From positions 1 through 18,190 of the forward strand of contig JAGARS010000139.1 in assembly GCA_017622155.1 (NCBI GenBank): a DNA stretch of 18,190 bases. Direction: 5' to 3'. Made by a program: the position numbers and the translations under genes. Position 1 is the first letter of the stretch. Each line of letters starts with the position of its first letter. The notes under the pieces were generated by a model that saw nothing but the letters and a program-made list of their open reading frames with translations, ran no database searches and was not told the DNA's origin. Below are positions 1 through 7,794 of this stretch, piece after piece. Source of the DNA: Peptococcaceae bacterium. Lineage in GTDB: Bacteria; Bacillota; Peptococcia; Peptococcales; Peptococcaceae.

Positions 1-374
1 ACTTCGCCGCCTTTCATTTCCTGGAAATGCACTGCACCATCTGCATATAAAATATCCAGCAGTTCCTGAACATTATTAATAACACCAACAGTAGCAAGTG
101 CAAAGCTGCCTAAATGAGATTGCAATACCCAAGGCTGCGGCTCGTAGTCGGAAATAACACCAATACCAATATTCCCCTGCATTTCATTGGATTCCAGCTC
201 AAATTTTGTACGGAACGGCGCATTTGAGATATTATGAATGGCATTGTCAAAGCCTCTGTCACCGTATACAGTCATACCGCCGCGTTTTGTCCCTAAATGG
301 GAATGATAGTCAACCCCGTAAAACAATTCTGTAACGCAATCCTCTCTGGATGCAATTCCGAAAAAACCACTCAT
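1..374 (-). CDS. PurF-like class II glutamine amidotransferase paralogue (partial, 3' end outside window)
   Basis: Only the first ~124 codons are inside the window. The N-terminus MSGFFGIAS followed by DYHSHLGTKRGGM resembles the Ntn-type glutaminase domain of amidophosphoribosyltransferase (PurF), where xGxFGI and QHRGQE occupy the same places. True PurF enzymes expose a catalytic Cys as residue 1 of the mature chain. Here the residue after Met is Ser, so glutamine hydrolysis by the usual mechanism looks impossible unless another start is used. From memory, PurF-like paralogues of this kind occur in Clostridia and Bacteroidetes and are often annotated simply as PurF. The start at 374 is supported by AGGAGG (383-388) seven to eight bases upstream, which overlaps the purB stop codon. 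The 12-bp gap to purB implies co-transcription and probably translational coupling. The PRPP-binding domain cannot be assessed. Confidence 0.75.
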   Translation of the reverse strand, partial: MSGFFGIASREDCVTELFYGVDYHSHLGTKRGGMTVYGDRGFDNAIHNISNAPFRTKFELESNEMQGNIGIGVISDYEPQPWVLQSHLGSFALATVGVINNVQELLDILYADGAVHFQEMKGGE

Positions 375-386
375 ATTAGGTGCCTC

Positions 387-1766
387 CTATAATTCAAGTA
401 CAGCAAGTTCTGCTGCTTTGCCGATATAGCTTGCCGGTGTCATATTCACCAATGTCTGTCTGTCTTCTTCGGAGAGCATGTCCAGACCTTCGGCAAATTT
501 CAGGATATCTTCTCTGGAAATATTTTTACCCCGTGTCAGCGCTTTTAATGTATCATACGCATCCGGTACACCGTATTTGCGCAGCATGGTTTGAATTGGC
601 TCAGCCAGCACTTCCCATTTTTCATTCAGGTCACTGGCCAGTTTGTCATAATTTACAACACATTTGGCCAGACCATTTTTGGTTTCGCTGATTGCCTGCA
701 TAGAATACCCGAATGCCAATCCCAGATTTCTCTGGCTGGAGGAGTCGGACAAGTCACGCTGCATACGAGATTTCGGCAGCTTATTGCTTAAGCCCACACA
801 AAGATTATTGGACAGCTCTACATTGGCTTCACTGTTTTCAAAACGAATCGGATTTACTTTATGCGGCATGGTGCTGCTGCCTACTTCGCCTGCTACCGGA
901 ATCTGTTTGAAGTACTCCATAGAAATATACAGCCACATATCCACATCCAAATCACATACCACATTGTTGAAATGACGAATACCATCTAAAATATGACATA
1001 CATAGTCATGGCCTTCAATCTGTGTGGTCAGCGGATTAAAGGTAACACCCAGGTATTCCTCTACAAATTTTCTGCTCATCATCGGCCAGTCAATCTGCGG
1101 ATAAGCAGTTGTAATAGCACTGTATGTGCCGGTAGCACCATTGAATTTAGCCTTGATGGCAATACTTTCAATATGGGCAATGCTTTGTTTCATGCGATAT
1201 GCATATACTTTAAATTCTTTACCGATGGTAGTAGGGGTAGCCGGCTGCCCGTGGGTACGTGCCAGCATAGCTGCATCTTTGTACTGCACTGCATAGCCAT
1301 CTACAATATCCGCCAGTTCTTTTGCACGAGGCAGCCATACATTGTACAGCCCATCGCGAATCATGCATGCATAGGAAGTATTGTTGATATCTTCTGAAGT
1401 GCACCCGATATGCACAAAGCTGATGAGATAATCATACCCCAGCGCTTTCAGCGCATCACCAATATAATATTCTACTGCTTTTACATCATGACGGGTTACA
1501 TTTTCAATTTCTTTGATTGCTTTGAACGCATTATAATCAAACTGATTTGCAATAGCTTCAATTTTCGGCATATCTGCACGGTCAAATCTTGCCAGAATTG
1601 CATCATCCATTGTCTCGATTAAAAATTTCAGCCACTGCACCTCTACATATACACGATACTTCGTCAGCGCATATTCACTGAAATACTCTCCCAGGGCTTC
1701 TTTAATCCCTGCATATCTGCCATCTAACGGGCAGAGTGTCATACATTCAAACTGCTGCTTCTCCAT
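387..1766 (-). CDS. purB: Adenylosuccinate lyase
   Basis: PurB cleaves SAICAR to AICAR in purine synthesis and adenylosuccinate to AMP, releasing fumarate each time. It is a cytosolic homotetramer. The 459-residue product matches the E. coli-type PurB in length (about 456) and sequence. CPLDGRY lies near the N-terminus, TSEDINN at about 123-129, and RTHGQPATPTT at about 170-180 with the likely catalytic His172. The superfamily signature GSSTMPHKVNPIRFEN at about 296-311 carries the mobile-loop Ser. I chose the ATG at 1766 because an AGGTGG ribosome site sits about six bases upstream. The frame stays open to 1799, but only with a TTG start lacking a site. It is the first gene of an operon continuing into the PurF-like gene, with an extended -10 promoter about 75 bases upstream. 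Confidence 0.95.
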   Translation of the reverse strand: MEKQQFECMTLCPLDGRYAGIKEALGEYFSEYALTKYRVYVEVQWLKFLIETMDDAILARFDRADMPKIEAIANQFDYNAFKAIKEIENVTRHDVKAVEYYIGDALKALGYDYLISFVHIGCTSEDINNTSYACMIRDGLYNVWLPRAKELADIVDGYAVQYKDAAMLARTHGQPATPTTIGKEFKVYAYRMKQSIAHIESIAIKAKFNGATGTYSAITTAYPQIDWPMMSRKFVEEYLGVTFNPLTTQIEGHDYVCHILDGIRHFNNVVCDLDVDMWLYISMEYFKQIPVAGEVGSSTMPHKVNPIRFENSEANVELSNNLCVGLSNKLPKSRMQRDLSDSSSQRNLGLAFGYSMQAISETKNGLAKCVVNYDKLASDLNEKWEVLAEPIQTMLRKYGVPDAYDTLKALTRGKNISREDILKFAEGLDMLSEEDRQTLVNMTPASYIGKAAELAVLEL

Positions 1767-1847
1767 GCGGATCCACCTTCCATGTTGATAATATGGCAAA
1801 TTATCATATTAAGCTGACAATTTGCTAAAAAATGAATCGTACATTTG

Positions 1848-1856
1848 ATTATAGCA
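1848..1856 (-). promoter_or_regulatory. Extended -10 promoter for purB
   Basis: The minus strand reads TGCTATAAT, a perfect TGnTATAAT extended -10 element. The -35 position (TTTCGG) is weak. The predicted start near 1840 gives a leader of about 74 bases. That leader holds an inverted repeat, GCAAATT (1796-1802) and AATTTGC (1819-1825), which could be an operator or a small hairpin. I see no PurR box or purine riboswitch core. Confidence 0.6.
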
Positions 1857-1950
1857 CAATCACTGCCCTTCCGAAAAGAGAAACCTGCAAATTTCCTGAA
1901 TTCTTTACCGATTTCTTATCTTTTTTCTTCAAAACAGTGTTTTTACAGCA

Positions 1951-2001
1951 AAATAAAAACAACAAAGTATTCTGCACATCATACAGCATACTTTGTTGTT
2001 T
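1951..2001 (-). terminator. Intrinsic terminator of the purine permease
   Basis: A perfect 14-bp AT-rich stem (arms 1957-1970 and 1988-2001, 17-base loop) is followed on the minus strand by a T-rich run (TTTTTATTTT). It lies just past the permease stop at 2028, so it separates permease transcription from the purB promoter. Confidence 0.85.
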
Positions 2002-2027
2002 GACATAAATAGTGCTTTTACAGCTTA

Positions 2028-3443
2028 TTACATACTAATGGTTACAAATTTCAATACAAACAGCAGGGCAATCATCGTTACAATGAAATCTTTTTTCTCA
2101 AACTTTCCTGTACCGATGCGAATCAGCACATAAGAGATGCAGCCGATCCCAATACCATTTGCGATAGAATAAGACAACGGCATCATAATCATGGTCAGAA
2201 ATGCAGGTACAGCAGATTCCAAATCACTAAAATCTACAGAACGGATATTGCCTAGCATCAATACCCCTACATAAATCAATGCCGGTGCTGTGGCACATGC
2301 CGGTACAATGCTAGCCAGAGGTGCCAGAAATAAGCAGGCCGCAAAACACAGAGCCGTTACCAGAGCAGTCAGCCCGGTACGCCCCCCGGCAGCCACACCT
2401 GCAGAGGCTTCTACATAAGAGGATGCGGTAGATGTACCCAAAATACCGCTGGCAACCGTAGCCAGAGAGTCACAGGTCATAGCTTTGCCTAAATTAATCG
2501 GGTCACCATTTTCATCCAGCATATCGGCCTGAGACGCTACCCCATATAATGTACCTACTGTATCAAACATATTTACCAGACAGAACACAAATACATAGAT
2601 AATCCCATTAATCAATCCGCCTACGTATTCTACGCTGAAGGCATTTTTCCAGGCTTCCGGATTTAAGATAGCCAGAAAACCAATCTCTTTGAAATCACGA
2701 AAGGATTGCCCAACCTGCCCCATTTCCAAATTCGGCACTGTACCCAGACAAATATAATACAACACCGTGATTGCTACAATCCCAATCATCACACCGCCTT
2801 TTATACGACGTTTTTCCAGTATAGCAATCAGGAAGAACCCCAGTAAAGCCAAAATGGCCGGCATTGCAGCGGCAATACCGCTTTCACTGATAATGGCTCC
2901 GTGAATATCTACAAACTGTGTCAGTGTATATGGATTGTCCTGAATAATGCCAACATTCTGAAACCCGATAAATGCAATAAACAGACCAATCCCGGCAGCC
3001 ATAGCTTTTTTTATACTATCCGGTATCGCACGGGCAATATATTCACGCACACCGGTCACTGACAAAATCAAAAACAGAATCCCGGATAAAAATACAATAA
3101 CAAGCCCTGCCTGATATCCTGCCTCCACATCGCCGCCGGATACAATCTGCGGCAGCATAAAACACACCGAAAATACCGACAGCAGCCCCATACCGCAAGC
3201 CTGTGCAAATGGCATCTTCGCATAAAACGCCATCAAGAGCGTACCAATTACCGCTACCAGAATGGATGCTACATATACCGCATTCCACACCGCCTGATGT
3301 TCGGCTGAAAATCCTGTAAGCTGATTTGGTGCTACAAGCACAATATAGGCCATGGAAAAAAATGTTGTGACGCCAGCTACGATTTCCGTCTGGATTGTCG
3401 AATTGTTTTCTTTTATTTTAAAGAAATTTTCAAAAAAATTCAC
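2028..3443 (-). CDS. NCS2-family purine permease (AzgA/PbuG-type hypoxanthine/guanine/adenine transporter)
   Basis: A 471-residue, strongly hydrophobic integral membrane protein with the length and spacing of COG2252 proton-coupled nucleobase permeases. Visible signatures are VAGVTTFFSMAYIVLVAPNQL in the first transmembrane segment and PFAQACGMGLLSVFSV in the third. NMFDTVGTLYGVASQADMLDENG and TSTASSYVEASAGVAAGGRTGLT form the family's substrate-path and AGGRTG regions. The start is GTG at 3443, preceded by AAGGA (3453-3457) about nine bases away. It is transcribed alone from a good SigA-type promoter and ends at a strong terminator. Its divergent neighbour hpt would salvage imported hypoxanthine or guanine, which supports purine specificity. 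Which base is preferred cannot be read from the sequence. Confidence 0.92.
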   Translation of the reverse strand: MNFFENFFKIKENNSTIQTEIVAGVTTFFSMAYIVLVAPNQLTGFSAEHQAVWNAVYVASILVAVIGTLLMAFYAKMPFAQACGMGLLSVFSVCFMLPQIVSGGDVEAGYQAGLVIVFLSGILFLILSVTGVREYIARAIPDSIKKAMAAGIGLFIAFIGFQNVGIIQDNPYTLTQFVDIHGAIISESGIAAAMPAILALLGFFLIAILEKRRIKGGVMIGIVAITVLYYICLGTVPNLEMGQVGQSFRDFKEIGFLAILNPEAWKNAFSVEYVGGLINGIIYVFVFCLVNMFDTVGTLYGVASQADMLDENGDPINLGKAMTCDSLATVASGILGTSTASSYVEASAGVAAGGRTGLTALVTALCFAACLFLAPLASIVPACATAPALIYVGVLMLGNIRSVDFSDLESAVPAFLTMIMMPLSYSIANGIGIGCISYVLIRIGTGKFEKKDFIVTMIALLFVLKFVTISM

Positions 3444-3506
3444 ACTTTCACGTCCTTAATGTTTATTACTGCATATTGCTATATACATTCCTAAAATACG
3501 TGTTTC

Positions 3507-3534
3507 ATTATAGCATAAACACAAAGAAAATCAA
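3507..3534 (-). promoter_or_regulatory. SigA-type promoter of the purine permease
   Basis: The minus strand has TTGATT (3529-3534), a 16-bp spacer and a perfect TATAAT (3507-3512), with transcription starting about 55-60 bases ahead of the GTG codon. The short leader has no visible purine riboswitch. Confidence 0.75.
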
Positions 3535-3629
3535 GGAAAAGGAACTTGAAACAGTCTCCTGTTATTCTGCACAAACTGCCATATTCATGATTTATTGTTC
3601 TGTTTCCTCTATCTATTTTGAACAAAGCA

Positions 3630-3638
3630 TGTTATAAT
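3630..3638 (+). promoter_or_regulatory. Extended -10 promoter of hpt
   Basis: TGTTATAAT matches TGnTATAAT exactly. A TTGAAC at 3618 is too close (9 bp) to act as its -35. The predicted start is about 30 bases before the ATG. The 230-bp divergent region 3444-3673 otherwise shows only the opposing permease promoter. Confidence 0.6.
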
Positions 3639-3673
3639 AACGATATATTTTTTGAAAATCGGAGGAATTATAG

Positions 3674-4210
3674 ATGCATCCTGATGTAAAAGAAATACTG
3701 CTGAATGAAGAACAGATTGCCAGCCGTGTAGCGGAGCTTGGTGCACAAATCAGTGCTGATTATAACGGAGAAGAGGTAATTGCGGTGTGTGCTTTGAATG
3801 GTGCAATGCCGTTTACTTGTGATCTGGTGCGTAAAATGGATGGAAATATTATTCTGGACTCTATTGGTGCTTCCAGCTATGGCAACAGCACAAAAAGCAG
3901 CGGAGAAGTAAAAATCACAAAAGAATTGAAACAGAATGTGGCAGGACGCCATGTACTGATTATTGATGATATTTTCGATTCCGGGCTTACATTAAGCCTT
4001 CTGGTAAAGCTTATGGAAGAAAGAGGCGCAAAATCTGTAAAGAGCTGCGTATTTTTAGAAAAACAGATTTCCCGTGGGGTTACCTATCGCCCTGATTATA
4101 TTGGCTATGAAATTCCGGATGCATTCGTTATCGGTTATGGGCTGGATTATGCAGAGAAGTATCGTCAGCTTCCATATATCGGCATCATCAAACCGGAAGC
4201 AGTAAAATAA
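3674..4210 (+). CDS. hpt: Hypoxanthine phosphoribosyltransferase
   Basis: This cytosolic salvage enzyme transfers the phosphoribosyl group of PRPP to hypoxanthine (and usually guanine). The 178-residue length is typical. The PRPP loop VLIIDDIFDSGLT is at 94-106, with Ser replacing the more common Thr of DTG. The flexible-loop SSYGNSTKSSG (67-77) and the base-binding lysine (Lys130) in FLEKQ are present. The C-terminal YEIPDAFVIGYGLDYAEKYR (145-164) is a strong HPRT signature. GGAGGA (3661-3666) lies seven bases before the ATG. It is a monocistronic gene bounded by an extended -10 promoter and an 11-bp-stem terminator, divergent from the purine permease. Confidence 0.95.
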   Translation: MHPDVKEILLNEEQIASRVAELGAQISADYNGEEVIAVCALNGAMPFTCDLVRKMDGNIILDSIGASSYGNSTKSSGEVKITKELKQNVAGRHVLIIDDIFDSGLTLSLLVKLMEERGAKSVKSCVFLEKQISRGVTYRPDYIGYEIPDAFVIGYGLDYAEKYRQLPYIGIIKPEAVK

Positions 4211-4223
4211 ATAAACATACCAA

Positions 4224-4256
4224 CGGCTAAGATACTGATATCTTAGCCGATTTTTA
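4224..4256 (+). terminator. Intrinsic terminator of hpt
   Basis: CGGCTAAGATA (4224-4234) pairs perfectly with TATCTTAGCCG (4239-4249) around a 4-base loop, followed by ATTTTTAT. It lies 13 bases past the hpt stop. Confidence 0.9.
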
Positions 4257-4317
4257 TGCATTTCAGGTCTCTTTTCTTGTCATTGGGGCAAAACTGCACA
4301 AACTGTGCGTACATTCC

Positions 4318-4347
4318 TTGCATATCTATACAGATTTATGATAAAAT
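4318..4347 (+). promoter_or_regulatory. Promoter of the aminopeptidase/lipoprotein operon
   Basis: TTGCAT (4318-4323), an 18-bp spacer and TAAAAT (4342-4347) form a plausible SigA-type promoter. The leader to the start codon is about 100 bases. Confidence 0.5.
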
Positions 4348-4399
4348 AAAAAGGCGTTTATGTATTACATAATAGAAGATAATATAAAAATCTGATGGC

Positions 4400-4439
4400 T
4401 GCAGCATACAGCATGTTTTCGCAAACCCATACTGCTGCA
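4400..4439 (+). other. Leader hairpin ahead of the aminopeptidase ribosome site
   Basis: TGCAGCA (4400-4406) can pair with TGCTGCA (4433-4439), and GTTT/AAAC can close a TCGC loop inside. It ends just before the ribosome site AAGGA (4444-4448). It has no T-run, so it is not a terminator. A role in translation or mRNA stability is only a guess. Confidence 0.3.
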
Positions 4440-4456
4440 TAGAAAGGATGTTTCAT

Positions 4457-5566
4457 ATGGACCCACGAATTAAAGAACTGGCTCATAATTTAATCAACTA
4501 CTCCTGCACCGTACAGCCCGGCGAAAAGGTAATGATTCATGTATTCGGCACCTCTGCCTACGGCCTGGCACAAGCACTGGTAAAAGAAACTTATGCAGCA
4601 GGCGGCTATCCTTATGTACAAATCGAAGATTATGAAATCAACCGTGCATTTATGATGAACTGCACAGAGGAACAGCTGAAACTGAAAGCAGATCTGGATA
4701 TGGCGCAGATGAAACAGATGGATGCCTATATCGGTATTCGTGCCTCCGACAATATTGCAGAACTGTCCGATGTGCCGCAGGATAAACTGCAGCTGTACAC
4801 TGCTATGAACAACGATGTATTAAATGAACGAGTAAACAATACCAAATGGGTTGTGCTGCGTTATCCGAATCATTCCATGGCACAGCTGGCCAATACCAGC
4901 CTGGAAGCCTTTGAAGATTTTTATTTTAATGTATGCAACCTGGATTACGGAAAAATGTCCAAAGCAATGGATGTACTGGTGGAATGGATGAACCGTACCG
5001 ACAAAGTGCATATTGTAGGGGAAGGCACTGACCTTACCTTCTCTATCAAGGATATTCCTGCAATCAAATGTGATGGCAAATGCAACATTCCTGACGGCGA
5101 AGTATATACCGCACCGGTAAAACATTCTATCAACGGTGTCATCACATACAATACTCCATCTGTACATGAGGGCTTCACATACGACAATATCCGATTTGTA
5201 TTTGAAAACGGTAAAATCGTTGAGGCCACAGCCAACAATACAGAAAAACTTAACGCTGTACTGGATATGGATGAAGGCTGCCGTTATGTCGGAGAATTTG
5301 CCATCGGTGTCAACCCGTATATTCTGCATCCGATGAAAGACACACTGTTTGATGAAAAAATCATGGGAAGTATCCATCTGACTCCCGGCAGATGCTATGA
5401 AGATGCTGACAACGGCAACGATTCTAAACTGCATTGGGACCTGGTATATATTCAGACGCCGGAATATGGCGGCGGAGAAATTTATTTTGATGATGTACTG
5501 ATTCGCAAAGACGGTGTATTCATTCCGGAAGCTTTGCAATGTCTCAACAGCGAAAATCTGAAATAA
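4457..5566 (+). CDS. M29-family metallo-aminopeptidase
   Basis: The 369-residue product matches the M29 (AmpS/PepS/AmpT) aminopeptidases, cytosolic two-metal enzymes that remove N-terminal residues from peptides. The metal ligands expected from the family are visible: Glu215 in IPDGEVYTAP, Glu280 in GEFAIGVNP, His307 and Tyr314 in GSIHLTPGRCYED, and His326 and Asp328 in LHWDLVY. The N-terminal SCTVQPGEKVMIHV is also typical. An ATG at 4448 is in frame, but it lies within the ribosome site AGAAAGGA (4441-4448). The ATG at 4457 has correct spacing (8 bases), so I use that one. It is the first gene of an operon, with the lipoprotein gene 13 bp downstream. Confidence 0.9.
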   Translation: MDPRIKELAHNLINYSCTVQPGEKVMIHVFGTSAYGLAQALVKETYAAGGYPYVQIEDYEINRAFMMNCTEEQLKLKADLDMAQMKQMDAYIGIRASDNIAELSDVPQDKLQLYTAMNNDVLNERVNNTKWVVLRYPNHSMAQLANTSLEAFEDFYFNVCNLDYGKMSKAMDVLVEWMNRTDKVHIVGEGTDLTFSIKDIPAIKCDGKCNIPDGEVYTAPVKHSINGVITYNTPSVHEGFTYDNIRFVFENGKIVEATANNTEKLNAVLDMDEGCRYVGEFAIGVNPYILHPMKDTLFDEKIMGSIHLTPGRCYEDADNGNDSKLHWDLVYIQTPEYGGGEIYFDDVLIRKDGVFIPEALQCLNSENLK

Positions 5567-5579
5567 CATGAGGTGGACT

Positions 5580-6950
5580 ATGAAAAAACCTTTTACGATT
5601 ATTTGTATCGCAGCAATGCTCCTTATAGCATTCGGTTTATGCAGCTGTGGAAATAATTCTGATGATGTATCGAAAGAGGCATCGGCACAGCAGATTAATT
5701 ACACAGAGCGCACCTTTATCATTATTGATAAATTGGTAAACAACAAAGTCGAAGACTTTTACTCCTATTTCGATGAAAATATGAAAAAGCAGGTATCGTT
5801 GGCAGATCTGCAGCAAGTATGGGCAAAACACCTCGGGACATATGGGGCTTTTGATTATTACAAAACCGATATTACCCTAACCGCTAAAGATGGCTATCAG
5901 ATTGCCGATGTGCCTTGCTTTTTCAAAAACGGCTCTGCAACTTTGCGCCTTACACTGAATACCAAAGGCGAAATCAGCGGTTTCTTCATTACTGACAATG
6001 TGGCCGCCAGCAACAGCATGCAGCTTGAAAATGATATTGAAGTAACATTTGGTTCTGAAGAATATCCTATCAGCGGCAGCTTAACATTGCCGGATGGTGA
6101 CGGTCCATTCCCAGCAGTGATTCTGGTACACGGCTCCGGTCCAAGCGATCGCAACGAACAGATTGGTCCAAATCTGCCGTTCATGGACTTGGCTGAACAG
6201 CTTTCCGCACAGGGTATTGCTGTACTCCGTTATGACAAACGTACTTATCTGTACGCAAATCAATTGGCACAGCAAACAGATGTTACCGTACAGGATGAAA
6301 CCATCGACGATGTGGTATACGCTCTGGAATATTTGAAAACAGTAAATTCAGTTAATGCAGAACAGATTTATATTGCAGGGCACAGTCTGGGCGGTTATTT
6401 AATGCCTCGCATTGCTGCACAAACACCGGACGCAGCCGGTTATATTATGCTGGCAGCTGCTGCCCGTCCATTGGAAGATTTGATTCTGGAACAGACAGAA
6501 TACATTTTGAGCCTTGAAAAAGAGCTGGACGATGCATCCAAAGAAAAACTGCTGAAACAGACGCAAGATATGGTCACTGCTATCAAAGCTCTGACACCGG
6601 ACGATTCTTATACCGCAGAGCAATTAGGCGGCACTCCGGCCAGTTATTGGCTTGATCTGCAGAACTATGATCCAATCACTGAAGTGCAGAATTCCAACAA
6701 ACCATTTCTGGTACTGCAAGGCGGACGCGATTATCAGGTAACAAAAACAGATTACGATTTATGGCAATCGGCTTTTGATCAATACAGCGATGTACATTTC
6801 CGCTTTTATGATAATCTGAATCACTTATTTATGAGCGGCACCGGTAAAAGCATCCCGGATGAATATCAGCAGAAAAACACTGTAGATACTGTCGTTGGCA
6901 ATGATATCGCAAGCTTTGTGCTAGACCACGCTGCAATTGAAAAACAGTAG
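5580..6950 (+). CDS. Lipoprotein with DUF3887-like N-terminal domain and alpha/beta hydrolase domain
   Basis: A 456-residue exported lipoprotein: a KK-led signal peptide ends in the lipobox LCSC, with lipidated Cys23. Residues of about 40-140 resemble the small DUF3887 domain often placed before secreted hydrolases. From about 155 an alpha/beta hydrolase fold follows, with the oxyanion-region VILVHGSGPSDRN, nucleophile elbow GHSLGG (Ser269), acid in LQGGRDYQ (Asp384) and His415 in NLNHLF. An esterase or peptidase-like serine hydrolase on the outer face of the membrane is likely, but the substrate is unknown. The start at 5580 has GAGG six bases upstream, whereas the in-frame ATG at 5568 lacks a site. 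It probably forms an operon with the M29 aminopeptidase. Confidence 0.88.
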   Translation: MKKPFTIICIAAMLLIAFGLCSCGNNSDDVSKEASAQQINYTERTFIIIDKLVNNKVEDFYSYFDENMKKQVSLADLQQVWAKHLGTYGAFDYYKTDITLTAKDGYQIADVPCFFKNGSATLRLTLNTKGEISGFFITDNVAASNSMQLENDIEVTFGSEEYPISGSLTLPDGDGPFPAVILVHGSGPSDRNEQIGPNLPFMDLAEQLSAQGIAVLRYDKRTYLYANQLAQQTDVTVQDETIDDVVYALEYLKTVNSVNAEQIYIAGHSLGGYLMPRIAAQTPDAAGYIMLAAAARPLEDLILEQTEYILSLEKELDDASKEKLLKQTQDMVTAIKALTPDDSYTAEQLGGTPASYWLDLQNYDPITEVQNSNKPFLVLQGGRDYQVTKTDYDLWQSAFDQYSDVHFRFYDNLNHLFMSGTGKSIPDEYQQKNTVDTVVGNDIASFVLDHAAIEKQ

Positions 6951-6976
6951 TAAACATACAGCCAAATATACAAGAA

Positions 6977-7025
6977 AAGCGCTTTTCTCAATCAGCAATC
7001 TGATTGAAAAAAGCGCTTGCTTTTT
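6977..7025 (+). terminator. Strong intrinsic terminator after the lipoprotein hydrolase
   Basis: A 19-bp stem (6977-6995 with 7000-7018) has one mismatch and a CAAT loop, and is followed by GCTTTTT. It sits between convergent genes. The minus-strand flank (TTCTTG) is only weakly T-rich, so bidirectional use is uncertain. Confidence 0.9.
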
Positions 7026-7057
7026 ATCACGAACCTATATTTGCGAGCCTTGCCACC

Positions 7058-7672
7058 CTACTCCGCAAAGCCTCTTCCGGAATAAAACGGCTCCTCAGCG
7101 ACAAACCATAAATGCCCAAGACGAAAATCTTTTCCACCATCCATTGTCAGATACACATAATTTACGTCGCCCAGATTTTCATCAATACTCCGTGCCAGAT
7201 TATAGAACAGCTGCCCTTCTTCCCCTTCCGGAATCCCGATTTCCGCTATACTGGCAGAGTCAAAATCAACAATAACTTTATTATCAGCTTTTGTTACGTG
7301 ATTTACTGTAAACAACTCGCCATATAAACTTTGTACAACAATTTCGTTGTATTTTACTACAATTGTTTCTGCATTTAAATCTTTTTCAGAAATTTCTGCT
7401 ACTACAGTGGTAGTCAGCTCAGCATCCGCATCTTCTGTATCTGCATCAATTTCTGTCTCCCAGCTATCCTCATTCAACATGTATAACATGATATAAATGC
7501 CATCTTCTATCTGTGCAGCATCCTGCAGTGTTTCAGTTTGGCTAACAGCAGATATGTCACTGTTCTGTGCCTCCTTACTGCATCCGGTCGCAACAGTCAT
7601 ACAGAATGCTATACAAAGCACCATACAGAATACCATAGCTCGATTATGATGCATTTTTTGTTTCATATCCAT
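7058..7672 (-). CDS. Lipoprotein with a GerMN-like domain
   Basis: The 204-residue product starts with a basic, hydrophobic signal peptide ending VATGC, so Cys31 is the likely lipidated residue. An acidic, low-complexity linker (about 35-100) follows. Residues of about 104-195 look like the GerMN/sporulation-type beta-alpha module: VVKYNEIVVQSLYG, VNHVTKADNKVIVDFD, LARSIDENLGDVNYVYLTMDGG. GerMN domains are found in germination and cell-envelope lipoproteins and bind no known cofactor. The assignment rests on pattern memory and is moderate. AGGAGG (7681-7686) eight bases upstream fixes the ATG at 7672. It has its own TTGACA promoter and converges on the hydrolase operon. Confidence 0.7.
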   Translation of the reverse strand: MDMKQKMHHNRAMVFCMVLCIAFCMTVATGCSKEAQNSDISAVSQTETLQDAAQIEDGIYIMLYMLNEDSWETEIDADTEDADAELTTTVVAEISEKDLNAETIVVKYNEIVVQSLYGELFTVNHVTKADNKVIVDFDSASIAEIGIPEGEEGQLFYNLARSIDENLGDVNYVYLTMDGGKDFRLGHLWFVAEEPFYSGRGFAE

Positions 7673-7712
7673 GCCCTACTCCTCCTACCAGTACCAAAGA
7701 CCTGTCCCTATT

Positions 7713-7741
7713 AGTATGCGGATATTTTGCCCACTTGTCAA
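7713..7741 (-). promoter_or_regulatory. Promoter of the GerMN-like lipoprotein
   Basis: The minus strand has a perfect TTGACA (7736-7741), a 17-bp spacer and CATACT (7713-7718). The -35 directly abuts the T-run of the upstream terminator, so the two genes are transcribed separately. Confidence 0.65.
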
Positions 7742-7742
7742 T

Positions 7743-7784
7743 AAAAAAATGCATTTTGCCCCAATACCACGCAAAATGCATTTT
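7743..7784 (-). terminator. Intrinsic terminator of the small membrane protein gene
   Basis: AAAATGCATTTTGC (7746-7759) pairs perfectly with GCAAAATGCATTTT (7771-7784) around an 11-base loop. On the minus strand it is followed by TTTTTTT. Each arm contains the self-complementary AAAATGCATTTT, so alternative pairing is possible. Confidence 0.85.
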
Positions 7785-7794
7785 GTAAATGAAC

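Noticed and set aside
3444..3673. Possible purine riboswitch ahead of the permease or hpt
   Set aside because: Neither strand shows the conserved purine aptamer core or the three-way junction. Only ordinary promoters and short leaders are visible.
4820..5569. Open minus-strand frame of 249 codons inside the aminopeptidase gene
   Set aside because: It is fully antisense to the M29 coding region, with no family resemblance and no ribosome site.
6977..7018. Long inverted repeat as an insertion-sequence end
   Set aside because: The 19-bp stem with a 4-base loop followed by a T-run, right after a stop codon, is a normal terminator. No transposase or target duplication is nearby.
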